Below, one piece after another: positions 51,791 through 59,617 of a DNA stretch of 64,000 bases. Position 1 is the first letter of the stretch. Each line of letters opens with the position of its first letter. The translations under genes were made by a program, and so were the position numbers. The stretch is from Streptomyces sp. NBC_00358 (lineage in GTDB: Bacteria; Actinomycetota; Actinomycetes; Streptomycetales; Streptomycetaceae), in NCBI RefSeq assembly GCF_036099295.1, contig NZ_CP107976.1, positions 5,146,001-5,210,000 of the forward strand. The letters run 5' to 3'. The notes beneath the pieces are model-generated. The model did not search any database. It had not been told where the DNA came from and worked only from the letters and a program-made list of their open reading frames with translations.

Positions 51791-53284
51791 CTAGACGGCC
51801 GCCTGTTCCGCCGCTTGTTCGGTCCGGCGGGCCGGTGTCAGGCCGCCGAGGCCGAGGAAATAGGTGGCCGCGAACCCGACGACGTACCCGGTGAGCAGAC
51901 CGCCCGCGTAGATCGCCGCGGTCAGGGCGAGGCCCCGGTTGCCGGACAGCAGCGGGAACAGGGCCAGGCCCGAGGGGCCGATGGCCGTCGAGCCGACCCG
52001 GTCGCCCAGCATCGAGAAGAAGCCGATGAAGGCGCCGCCCGCCGCTCCGCCCGCGCAGGCGGTGACGAAGGGGCGGCCGAGGGGGAGGGAGACGCCGTAG
52101 ATCAGGGGTTCGCCGACGCCCAGGAGGCCGGCCGGGAGCGCCGATCTGATCGTCGTACGCAGCGAGGTGTCGTGGCGCAGCCGGACGTACACCGCGAGGG
52201 CGGCGCCGACCTGGCCCGCGCCCGCCATGGCCAGGACGGGCAGCAGGACGGTGTAGCCCTGCTGCTCGATGAGCGTGGTGTGGATGGGGATGAGGGCCTG
52301 GTGCAGCCCCAGCATCACCAGGGGGAGGAACAGGGCGCCGAGGACCAGCCCGGCGAAGGCGCCCGTGGTGGAGAGCAGCCAGGCGGCGGCCGTGCCGATG
52401 GCGGAGGAGAGCGCCCCGGCCGTGTACATCAGCGCGTACAGCGTCACCAGGCCGGTCAGGAGCACGGTCAGGGTGGGCGTGACCAGGACGTCCAGGGTGG
52501 GCGGGACCCAGCGGCGGCACCACTTCTCCACGTACGTCCCGAGGAGCGCCGCGGCGAGGGCGCCGAGGACACCGCCCTGGCCCGGGGCGAGCGTCACGCC
52601 GAGGACCGTCACCTTGGCGACCCCCGCGTACACGATCACCGAGGCCACCGCGCCGCCCAGGATGGGGGTGCCGCCGAACTCCTTGGCCGTGTTGTAGCCG
52701 ACGAAGACGGCGATGAGCGCCATGAATCCGGCGGCGATCGCGGTCAGGGCGGGGGTGAGGCCCGGCAGCACGCCGAGGTTGACCAGCAGGCCGTTGAGGC
52801 CGGCGATCACCCCGCAGCCGATCAGCGCGGGGATCAGCGGCACGAAGATGTCCGCGATCCGCCGCAGCAGCAGTTTGAGGGGGGTGGCGTTGCGGCGGGT
52901 CCGGGCGGCCCTCAGTTCGGCGCCGCGCAGGGCGAGCAGGTCCGCCGTGCTCGTTCCGGCGTCGTGCGGGGCGAGCCGGCCGGCGGTGGCCGTCACTTCG
53001 GTGCCGTGCAGGGCGCCCGGGTTCGCCGCGGCCGTCAGCAGCGCCTCGAACTCCGGCGTCACCCGGGCGACCGTGCCGGGGCCCAGGACGATCTGGCAGG
53101 TGCCGCCGTCCGCGACCAGGCCGAGGACGGCGGGCAGGGCCCGCAGGCCCTCCTCGTCCACCAGGTTCCGGTCCCGCAGGCCGAGCCGGAGCCGGGTCAT
53201 GCAGTGGGCGACGGTGAGGACGTTCGCGGGGCCGCCCACGAGGGGGAGGATCGCCGCTGCTGTGGTGGAGTCCGGTGTGCGCAC
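51791..53284 (-). CDS. PTS EIIBC permease for N-acetylmuramic acid (MurP-like)
   Basis: A 497-residue sugar phosphotransferase permease. GTG 53284 is 17 bp after the MurQ stop. The EIIB domain has the phospho-cysteine motif AHCMTRLRL (Cys28). EIIC starts near residue 120 with LLRRIADIFVPLIPALIGCG and has about ten membrane segments, with PILGGAVASVIVYAGVAK and GVGEPLIYGVSLPLGRP. No EIIA is fused, so it must use a separate EIIA and HPr. Gene order murR-murQ-permease supports MurNAc uptake as MurNAc-6-P. Glucose-family specificity cannot be excluded. Confidence 0.88.
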   Translation of the reverse strand: MRTPDSTTAAAILPLVGGPANVLTVAHCMTRLRLGLRDRNLVDEEGLRALPAVLGLVADGGTCQIVLGPGTVARVTPEFEALLTAAANPGALHGTEVTATAGRLAPHDAGTSTADLLALRGAELRAARTRRNATPLKLLLRRIADIFVPLIPALIGCGVIAGLNGLLVNLGVLPGLTPALTAIAAGFMALIAVFVGYNTAKEFGGTPILGGAVASVIVYAGVAKVTVLGVTLAPGQGGVLGALAAALLGTYVEKWCRRWVPPTLDVLVTPTLTVLLTGLVTLYALMYTAGALSSAIGTAAAWLLSTTGAFAGLVLGALFLPLVMLGLHQALIPIHTTLIEQQGYTVLLPVLAMAGAGQVGAALAVYVRLRHDTSLRTTIRSALPAGLLGVGEPLIYGVSLPLGRPFVTACAGGAAGGAFIGFFSMLGDRVGSTAIGPSGLALFPLLSGNRGLALTAAIYAGGLLTGYVVGFAATYFLGLGGLTPARRTEQAAEQAAV

Positions 53285-53300
53285 TCCCCGAGCGTGCTGG

Positions 53301-54236
53301 TCAGCCGGACGACTTCGCCAGCGCGGCGCGCAGATGGCCCTCGGACTCCTCCAGAAGGCGGGCGGCGGTGGGCCCGTCGACACCCCCGACGATGGTCAGG
53401 ATGGCGTTCTTCACCTCGCCGTCCGTGGCGGCGAGCGCGTGCTCGATCTCCTCGTCGGAGGCGCCGGTCGCGAGCGCGACGATCCGGCGGGAGCGGGCCC
53501 GCAGCTTCTCGTTCGAGGCGCGTACGTCGACCATCAGGTTCCCGTACGTCTTGCCGAGCCGGATCATCGTGATCGTCGAGAGCATGTTCAGGACGAGCTT
53601 CTGCGCGGTGCCGGACTTCAGGCGGGTGGAGCCGGTGAGCAGCTCGGGGCCGACGACGATCTCGATGCCGTGGTCGGCGGCGGACGCGAGCGCGCTGTGC
53701 TCGTTGCAGGACAGGCCGACCGTGAGCGCGCCCTGCTTCCTGGCGTGTTCGACCGCGCCCACGGCGTACGGGGTGCGGCCCGAGGCGGAGACACCCACCA
53801 CCGTGTCGTCGGCCGTCACGGCGAGGGCGTCCAGGTCGGCCGCCGCCAGTTCCCGGGAGTCCTCGGCGCCCTCGATGGAGGTGACCATGGCGGTCGGGCC
53901 GCCCGCGATGACGCCCACGACCCGGGAGGGATCGGTGTTGAACGTGGGCGGGCACTCGGAGGCGTCCAGGACTCCGAGGCGGCCCGCGGTGCCGGCGCCC
54001 GCGTAGATGAGGCGCCCGCCGCGGGCCATGCGCTCCGCGATGGCGTCGATCGCGGCGGCGATGAGCGGGAGCCGCGCGGCGACGGCCGTCGGCACCGTCG
54101 CGTCCTCCCCGTTCATGAGCCGCGCGATCTCCAGCGTGGGCAACCGGTCGATCTCGGACAGTTCCGGGCGGAACGCCTCGGTGGTCAGCGTCTCCAGCTC
54201 TGCTCGGAGATCGCCGTGGTCGGACATGGAGGTCAT
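53301..54236 (-). CDS. murQ: N-acetylmuramic acid 6-phosphate etherase MurQ
   Basis: A 311-residue SIS-domain enzyme that removes D-lactate from MurNAc-6-P to give GlcNAc-6-P. Signature parts: RLIYAGAGTAGRLGVLDASE, CPPTFNTDPSRVVGVIAGG, IEGAEDSRELAAADLDALA and VGVSASGRTPYAVGAVEHA, with STRLKSGTAQKLVLNMLST. The catalytic Glu residues sit in DASECPPT and IEGAEDS. Its product feeds NagA (encoded at 37-38 kb), so the two loci form one recycling route. Transcribed with the PTS permease gene 16 bp downstream. Confidence 0.95.
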   Translation of the reverse strand: MTSMSDHGDLRAELETLTTEAFRPELSEIDRLPTLEIARLMNGEDATVPTAVAARLPLIAAAIDAIAERMARGGRLIYAGAGTAGRLGVLDASECPPTFNTDPSRVVGVIAGGPTAMVTSIEGAEDSRELAAADLDALAVTADDTVVGVSASGRTPYAVGAVEHARKQGALTVGLSCNEHSALASAADHGIEIVVGPELLTGSTRLKSGTAQKLVLNMLSTITMIRLGKTYGNLMVDVRASNEKLRARSRRIVALATGASDEEIEHALAATDGEVKNAILTIVGGVDGPTAARLLEESEGHLRAALAKSSG

Positions 54237-54431
54237 GGGAGGAGCGGCTCTTTCCGGTGAGGTGTCGTACCGCGCCCCGGGGGCGGGGCGCGGGCCGGGA
54301 CGACGTGCGGCATCGCCACGCGGGCGCGATCGGCCGCCCGCGGGCCGCAGTCCTCCCGCTGGTTCAGGTCCCCGGTCCGTGCGCGAGGCCGGTCTGCCCG
54401 CGCGCGGCGCGGGTCTGCTCGCGCGGTGCGG

Positions 54432-55352
54432 CTACCGTCCGCCGCGCGGGGAGTGGCGGTGCGCCAGGGCCTCGTACGAGGCGGACAGCGCGGGCGCCGC
54501 CGTCTCGTAGGTGCGCTGGGCGACCCCCACGAACAGACAGTCCACCACCAGGAGCTGGCTCGTGCGCGACGACATGGCGGCCGGGCGCAGCTCGCTCTCG
54601 CGGGCGGTGGACGTGGTGAGGATGTGGTCGGCGTACTGCGCGACCGGGCCGTTCGGACGGCCGGTGATCGCGACCGTCGTCGCCCCGTGCTCGAAGGCGA
54701 CCCGGAGCGGCTCGATGACGTCGCCGGTCGAGCCGGAGTGCGTGATGGCTATCGCCACGTCCTTGGCGCGCAGTTGCACCGCGTTGGTCACCGCGAGGTG
54801 CGGGTCGCTGTGCGCGTGGACCATGAGCCCGATCCGCATGAGCTTCTGCAGCAGATCCTGGGCGACGAGCCCGGACGCGCCGACTCCGTAGATGTCGACG
54901 CGGCGGGCGGTGGCTATGGCGGCGACGGCTTGGCCGAGCTGGACCGTGTCGAGCGCGGCGGCGGTGTCGGCGAGGGTCTGCTGCTCGTCGTACGCGAGTT
55001 TCGCCACGACGTCCGCTATCGGGTCGTCGACGGCGATGTCGGCGGTGACGGCGGGGGCCCGGCCCGACTGCTGCTGGGCGGCGAGCCCGGCGAGCGCGAG
55101 GCGCAGGTCCCGGTATCCGGGATAGCCGAGGAGGCGGGCCGTGCGCACGACCGTGGCCTCGCTGGTGCCGGTGAGCTCGGCGAGTCCGGTGACCGTGAGG
55201 GCCGCGCAGCCGGCCGGATCACCGGCGACGGCCTCGGCGACCCGCTGCATGGAGCGCGTCATCGAGGGCGCGAGGGTGCGCACCTTGGCCGCGAGGGCGG
55301 CGGGGGCGGGCGGTGCCTCACCCGCGAAAATTTCCTTCACGTCATGGGTCAC
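54432..55352 (-). CDS. MurR/RpiR-family transcriptional regulator
   Basis: A 306-residue regulator. Start GTG 55352. N-terminal RpiR helix-turn-helix (LTGLAELTGTSEATVVRTARLLG, LRLALAGLAA) and C-terminal SIS sugar-phosphate domain (RRVDIYGVGASGLVAQDLLQ, VAIAITHSGSTGDVIEPLR). It heads the murQ-PTS operon with a 195-bp gap and is divergent from a hypothetical gene. MurNAc-6-P is the likely effector, which would derepress or activate recycling. The palindromes GAAA-N5-TTTC and GAAAATTTC at its start may be its own operator. Confidence 0.88.
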   Translation of the reverse strand: MTHDVKEIFAGEAPPAPAALAAKVRTLAPSMTRSMQRVAEAVAGDPAGCAALTVTGLAELTGTSEATVVRTARLLGYPGYRDLRLALAGLAAQQQSGRAPAVTADIAVDDPIADVVAKLAYDEQQTLADTAAALDTVQLGQAVAAIATARRVDIYGVGASGLVAQDLLQKLMRIGLMVHAHSDPHLAVTNAVQLRAKDVAIAITHSGSTGDVIEPLRVAFEHGATTVAITGRPNGPVAQYADHILTTSTARESELRPAAMSSRTSQLLVVDCLFVGVAQRTYETAAPALSASYEALAHRHSPRGGR

Positions 55353-55370
55353 ACCATGAAAGATATTTTC
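55326..55370. promoter_or_regulatory. Candidate MurR operator: two GAAA/TTTC palindromes
   Basis: GAAAATTTC (55326-55334) and GAAAGATATTTTC (55358-55370) are A+T-rich palindromes spanning the start of the murR gene, in a region otherwise over 70% G+C. Each is followed by CCTT. RpiR-type regulators usually bind such A+T-rich inverted repeats. Confidence 0.45.
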
Positions 55371-55408
55371 CTTTGGGGCATACGGTCAAGGGTGCGCACA
55401 ATAGGGGC

Positions 55409-55804
55409 ATGGACCCCTCCGGCAACCCCCTCAGCCCCCTGGAGCAGGCGTTGCACGCGGCGCGCGCCCGTGTACTCGCCGACCTGATCGCGGGCCGGGT
55501 CGCCGAGGCGGACGTCGTCTCCCTGGTCGAGGACTCGGTCGTGCAGCGCCGCTGGTGGGTCGAGCAGTGGCCGGAGGGCGCCGGATTCGTCGCCGGGCTC
55601 GTCGCCCAGGACGTCCAGGACGCGCTGCTGGAGCGGTACGGGCGGTGGCCGCTGTGCCCGGTGTGCGCCAACGGCGACCCGCACGCCCTCGAAGTCGAGC
55701 CCGAGTTGGGGCCCGACCCGCACTGGGTGTGCCACCAGGCGGGCGTGAAGGTGTCCCCGGTGGGCTCCCTCGCCTCGGCGACCGGCGGAAACCCGCCCTC
55801 GTGA
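55409..55804 (+). CDS. Hypothetical protein, metal-finger-like
   Basis: A 131-residue soluble protein. An N-terminal helical part (LSPLEQALHAARARVLADLI, EADVVSLVEDSVVQRRWW) is followed by a CPVCANGDPHALEVEPELGP and HWVCHQAG segment: CxxC plus His/Cys, a possible zinc site. No known function to me. It is coupled to the DUF4031 gene by a GTGA overlap. Divergent from the murR regulator. Confidence 0.8.
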   Translation: MDPSGNPLSPLEQALHAARARVLADLIAGRVAEADVVSLVEDSVVQRRWWVEQWPEGAGFVAGLVAQDVQDALLERYGRWPLCPVCANGDPHALEVEPELGPDPHWVCHQAGVKVSPVGSLASATGGNPPS

Positions 55805-56064
55805 CCGTCTACATCGATCCGCCCACCTGGCCGGGCCACGGCCGCGTGTGGTCCCACCTGATCAGCGATGTCTCGTACGACGAACTCCACGTCTTCGCCG
55901 AGGAGTTGGGCGCACCGCCACGCGCCTTCGAGCGCGACCACTACGACATCCCCTCGCACCGCTACGCCGACGCGGTCGCGGCGGGGGCGGTGGAGGTCAG
56001 CAGTCGCGAGGTCGTACGACTGCTGCACGGGGCGGGACTGCGCCGCCGCAAGCGGGCGGCCTGA
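55801..56064 (+). CDS. DUF4031 domain protein
   Basis: An 87-residue protein from GTG 55801. It is the whole DUF4031 domain: VYIDPPTWPGHGRVWSHLIS, YDELHVFAEELGAPPRAFERD, HYDIPSHRYADAVAAGA, SSREVVRLLHGAGLRRRK. The domain is widespread, and conserved Asp, His and Tyr residues hint at a metal or nucleotide-binding role that is not established. Translation is coupled to the preceding gene. Confidence 0.88.
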   Translation: MTVYIDPPTWPGHGRVWSHLISDVSYDELHVFAEELGAPPRAFERDHYDIPSHRYADAVAAGAVEVSSREVVRLLHGAGLRRRKRAA

Positions 56065-56338
56065 CGGGCGGGACGCCCTCGTGCGGGGCCCGGCCCTCGC
56101 GGAGCCCTCACCGGACCGCCGCGCCCGCCCGCGCCCCCGTGCCCGTACCCGGCGGACCGGCGCGCCCGTACCCGCACCCGGCCGTCGGGCGACCCGTACC
56201 CGACCGGCCCGCCCGCACCCGTACCCGGCCGTACCCGTACCCGGCCGACCGGTCCGCCCGCACCCGACCGGCCGCCCGGCCGTACCCGACCGGCCGCCCG
56301 GCCGTACCCGCCCGGCCGACCGGCCGACCCCCGCCGGC
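56065..56338. repeat. G/C-only degenerate repeat region with 22-bp tandem
   Basis: 274 bp between convergent genes made almost entirely of CCGTACCCG-like and CCGGCCG units. An exact 22-bp tandem duplication lies at 56263-56284 and 56285-56306. No terminator or gene is visible. Confidence 0.7.
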
Positions 56339-57445
56339 TCAGCTCTCGCGGGAGTACAGCCGCAACGACCCTTCCAGGTCGTGCAGTTCGCGGGTCGCCT
56401 TCTCCAAGTCCTCGCTCACGCGGGTGTACCCGGCGCGGGCGATCACCCGCTGGGAGGGGGCGTTCTCCCGGTCGATGGCGGCGAACAGGAGCTTCACGTC
56501 GTCGCGGGCGAGGGCGTGCTCGGACAGCGCGCGCAGGGCCTCGGTCGCGTAGCCCTGTCCGCGGGCGTTCTCCGCGAGGTCGTAGCCGACCTCGGCGCGC
56601 CCCTCCTCGTCGGGCACACCGTGGAAGCCGATCCCGCCGACCGCCAGCCCGTCCGCACGCCGTACGACCACGAACATGCCCCACTCCGGCCGGTGCTCTC
56701 CCTTGCCGTACGCGCTGACGATCATCCCCGCGGCGTCCCGGGTGCCATCGAACGGGCCGCCGTCGATCCACTCGAAGCCGCCGGTGCCGCCCGCGCGCAG
56801 ATCGGCGGCCGCGGCCGGGGTGACCCCCTGGAGGGTGAGCCGCTCGGCCCCGATCACCAGGTTGTTGCTCCAGCGCCAGTCGGAGACCGGCTCCCGGCCC
56901 GGCAGTTCACCGCGCCCGGTGGCCCACAGGAGGGTGCTCCACGGCGCGTCGGGCTCGGGCCGCACCTGCGGGAAGATCCGGGTGAGGACCCAGGTGCACA
57001 GTTCGTCCGGCGGGCTGTACGGCAGGCCGAGTCCCTCGGCGATGTCGTGCGTGTGCAGCAGCACCTCGGCGACCCCCATCGCGGCGAAGCCCTCGCGGTT
57101 CGCGCTGCGGAACGGGTACGGATGGAAGGCCCGCACCTCACGCGGTGTCGTCCGGACCGCGGCGGCGAGCAGTCCGCCGGTCGCCTCGATCACGTCGACG
57201 ACCCCGGCATTGCCGGTGCCCTCGTCCAGCGCGATGTCGAACGGCACGTACGCCTCGGTGGCCCGGCCGGCCAACTGCCCCGCGTACGCGATGAGATCAC
57301 TCGCGATGTGCTCGGCGGTCCGCCGGCAGTTCCACTCCAGCCGTCCCGCCCGTACGCCGTCCCAGTCGCGTCCGGCCGCCGGCCTGAGCAGCGCGGCACA
57401 GCTCGCGACGGCTTCTTCCACCCGGTCCCCACCCATGTCTGCCAT
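56339..57445 (-). CDS. Fusion of maleylpyruvate isomerase-like (DinB) and GNAT domains
   Basis: A 368-residue two-domain protein from ATG 57445 (ATG 57436 possible). Residues ~1-215 form a DinB/mycothiol-dependent maleylpyruvate isomerase fold (GRDWDGVRAGRLEWNCRRTA, EVLLHTHDIAEGLGLPY). Residues ~225-360 form a GNAT acetyltransferase (IVSAYGKGEHRPEWGMFVV, GIGFHGVPDEEGRAEVGYDL, ENARGQGYATEALRALSEHA, NAPSQRVIARAGYTRVSEDL) with the Q/R-x-x-G-x-A acetyl-CoA loop. The fusion suggests mycothiol-linked substrate recognition coupled to acetylation. Downstream of an MFS pump by 20 bp on the same strand, so a detoxification operon is plausible. Confidence 0.88.
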   Translation of the reverse strand: MADMGGDRVEEAVASCAALLRPAAGRDWDGVRAGRLEWNCRRTAEHIASDLIAYAGQLAGRATEAYVPFDIALDEGTGNAGVVDVIEATGGLLAAAVRTTPREVRAFHPYPFRSANREGFAAMGVAEVLLHTHDIAEGLGLPYSPPDELCTWVLTRIFPQVRPEPDAPWSTLLWATGRGELPGREPVSDWRWSNNLVIGAERLTLQGVTPAAAADLRAGGTGGFEWIDGGPFDGTRDAAGMIVSAYGKGEHRPEWGMFVVVRRADGLAVGGIGFHGVPDEEGRAEVGYDLAENARGQGYATEALRALSEHALARDDVKLLFAAIDRENAPSQRVIARAGYTRVSEDLEKATRELHDLEGSLRLYSRES

Positions 57446-57465
57446 GCGGCCGAGAATAGGACGGA

Positions 57466-58764
57466 TCACGCTTCGGAACGTACGGGATTGTTCGCCGAGC
57501 CCGCCGAGCCCGCCGAGCCCGCCGTGTCCGCCCTGCCCGCGACCCGTGAGCCCGGCGTACGGCGGTTCGGCCGCAGGGACACGAGGGCCAGGCAGACGGC
57601 GGCCGTGTTCAGGGCCGCGCCCGCCCAGGCGGTGGCCGGGTACCCGAGCCCCGCGTCGATGACGGCGCCGCCGATCCAGGGACCGGCGGCGTTGCCCAGG
57701 TTGAAGGCGGCGGTGGTGGTGGCGGCGGCCAACGTCGGGGCCGCCGCCGCGACATGGAACATCCGGGCGTTCAGGGCCGGGGCGGTGCTGAAGCAGGCGA
57801 TCCCGAGGAGGAAGGAGAGCAGGACGGCCGCGACGGCGTACCGCCCGAGGAGGGCGAACGCGACGAGCACGACGGTGTCCGCCACCATGCCGCTGATCAG
57901 CACCCCGAACAGGTGCGCGTCGGAGAACCGGCCGCCGACCGCCGCCCCGATGAGCGCGCCCGCGCCGAACAGCGCCAGCACGGTCGGGACCCACCCCTTG
58001 TCGAGGTGGGCGACATCGGTGAGCAGCGGCGCGAGATAGCTGAAGGCGCAGAAGACACCGGCCGCGGTGAGGGCGATCGTGCCGACGGACAGCCAGACCC
58101 GCCGGTCGCGGTAGACGAGCAGTTCCCGGCCGAGCCGTGGGCGCTCGGCGGGGGGCGGAATGGGCGGGACGAGGGTCACGATGCCGACGAGCGCGACGGC
58201 GGAGGCGGCCCCGACGGCCCAGAAGGCGGAGCGCCAGCCGAGCCCCTCGCCGAGGAAGGCGCCCGCCGGCACGCCCAGGATGTTCGCGATCGAGAGCCCG
58301 CCGATCATCACGGCCAGCGCCCGCGCCCGCGAGGTCACCGGCACCATCGCGACGGCCACGGAGGCACCGACCGCCCAGAAGCCCGCGCAGGCCAGGGCGC
58401 TGACGACACGGGACACGAAGAGCACGGCGTACCCGGGGGCGAGGGCGCCGGCCACCTGGCCGAGCCCGAAGACCGCGATCAGGGCGACGAGGGTGGTCCG
58501 CCTGGGCAGCCGGAGCGTGGCCACCGCGAGCAGCGGCGCACCGACGACCATGCCGATCGCGAACGCCGAGATCAGCAGGCCCGCCCGCGGGATGCTCACG
58601 CCCATGTCGTCCGCGATGGGCGGCAGCAGCCCGGACAGCATGAACTCGCTGGTGCCGAGGGCGAAGACGGAGAGGGCGAGGATGTAGACGGACAGGGGCA
58701 TACGGGGGCGGGCACCGGCGGGTGCGGGTATGTCCGGCTTCAGGGGGCCGCGGCTCGGGGGCAT
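57466..58764 (-). CDS. MFS transporter, Cmx/CmrA-type efflux pump
   Basis: A 432-residue 12-helix transporter. Helix-1 motif LALGTSEFMLSGLLPPIAD-like FALGTSEFMLSGLLPPI and GVPAGAFLGEGLGWRSAFWAV match the chloramphenicol/sugar-efflux AraJ-Cmx group. The C-terminus holds GSAGSAGSA repeats. ATG 58764 (MPPSRGPLKPDIPAPAG), with an ATG at 58701 (MPLSVYILALSVF) as the more family-like start. Its downstream neighbour is the isomerase-GNAT fusion, 20 bp away. The substrate is unknown. Confidence 0.9.
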   Translation of the reverse strand: MPPSRGPLKPDIPAPAGARPRMPLSVYILALSVFALGTSEFMLSGLLPPIADDMGVSIPRAGLLISAFAIGMVVGAPLLAVATLRLPRRTTLVALIAVFGLGQVAGALAPGYAVLFVSRVVSALACAGFWAVGASVAVAMVPVTSRARALAVMIGGLSIANILGVPAGAFLGEGLGWRSAFWAVGAASAVALVGIVTLVPPIPPPAERPRLGRELLVYRDRRVWLSVGTIALTAAGVFCAFSYLAPLLTDVAHLDKGWVPTVLALFGAGALIGAAVGGRFSDAHLFGVLISGMVADTVVLVAFALLGRYAVAAVLLSFLLGIACFSTAPALNARMFHVAAAAPTLAAATTTAAFNLGNAAGPWIGGAVIDAGLGYPATAWAGAALNTAAVCLALVSLRPNRRTPGSRVAGRADTAGSAGSAGSANNPVRSEA

Positions 58765-58870
58765 GCGTCCTTGGTACGCGGTCCGGCGCCCGCCGTCGAA
58801 CCTGTTTCCCGGATCGCGGACCGGCGGCCGCGAGTCGCGGGGGTCCGGCGTGGTGCCGGCCGGGCGGATC

Positions 58871-59548
58871 TCACGTCCGGGTCAGCGCCGCCAGTTCGTC
58901 CCGCATGTTCCGGCGCGCCGGTTCCGCCCACACGCGCTCCCCGTACGGCGTCCTGAACAGGCGTGGCAGGTCCAGGAGTTGACGCATTACGGCCGCCCGG
59001 CCCACGCGGAACGCGTCGTCGGGGACGAAGGCGTACTCCTCGCGGACGGCGGCGGTGTAGGCGGCGTACCCGGCCGGGGGCGAGGCCAGGATGGCCAGGT
59101 CGGCGTCGCACAGGACGGCGCCGTCGGTGTCGCCGTCGGCCGGGTCGTGGGAGACGGTGAGCCGGACGAGCCGGGCGACCTCGGCCGTGCGGTCGGCGCC
59201 GACGCCCAGCTCGGCCAGCGCGCGTTCGGCGAGCCTGGCCGAGCGCTCCTCGTTCTCCGAGCGGTCCGGGAGATACACGGCGTCGTGGAACCAGGCCGCC
59301 AGCCGCACGGCGGCCGGGTCCTCGGCGTGCTCCCCGTGGGCCTCCAGCACGTCGATGCGGTCGAGGACCGCGAGGAGGTGATCGGTGGTGTGGTACCTGC
59401 GCCGGGGTTCCGCCCAGCGGTCCAGGAGGTTCGCCGCGTAGGGGTCCGGCGAGGGTCCGGACCCGCCGCTCCGGGCGGCCAGGACGGTGTCCGCCCAGCG
59501 CTTGGCCAGCTCCGCGTGGGCCGGGTGACGGGTGCTCTCTGCTGCCAT
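58871..59548 (-). CDS. HD-domain metal-dependent phosphohydrolase
   Basis: A 225-residue HD-superfamily protein (MAAESTRHPAHAELAKRWAD start). Metal ligands are in HTTDHLLAVLDRIDVL, AAWFHDAVYLPDRSENEERS and VRLTVSHDPADGDTDGAVLC, with DLAILASPPAGYAAYTAAVR after it. Family members hydrolyse phosphate bonds of nucleotides. The length fits predicted N-methyl-D-aspartate receptor-like HD proteins of actinobacteria. An upstream ATG gives 15 more residues that read through the CGTAGCC repeat, so the shorter start is preferred. Confidence 0.88.
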   Translation of the reverse strand: MAAESTRHPAHAELAKRWADTVLAARSGGSGPSPDPYAANLLDRWAEPRRRYHTTDHLLAVLDRIDVLEAHGEHAEDPAAVRLAAWFHDAVYLPDRSENEERSARLAERALAELGVGADRTAEVARLVRLTVSHDPADGDTDGAVLCDADLAILASPPAGYAAYTAAVREEYAFVPDDAFRVGRAAVMRQLLDLPRLFRTPYGERVWAEPARRNMRDELAALTRT

Positions 59549-59562
59549 GGGGCCATTGTCCC

Positions 59563-59590
59563 CGTAGCCCGTAGCCCGTAGCCCGTAGCC
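59563..59590 (-). repeat. Heptanucleotide tandem repeat
   Basis: Four exact copies of CGTAGCC directly upstream of the HD-domain gene start (59548). Such a short repeat could vary in number by slippage. Confidence 0.75.
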
Positions 59591-59617
59591 CATGGAGCGG
59601 TAGCTGCCGCAGTCGGC

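Noticed and set aside
56263..56306. Possible CRISPR-like repeats
   Set aside because: The units abut with no spacers and are part of a low-complexity G/C tract.
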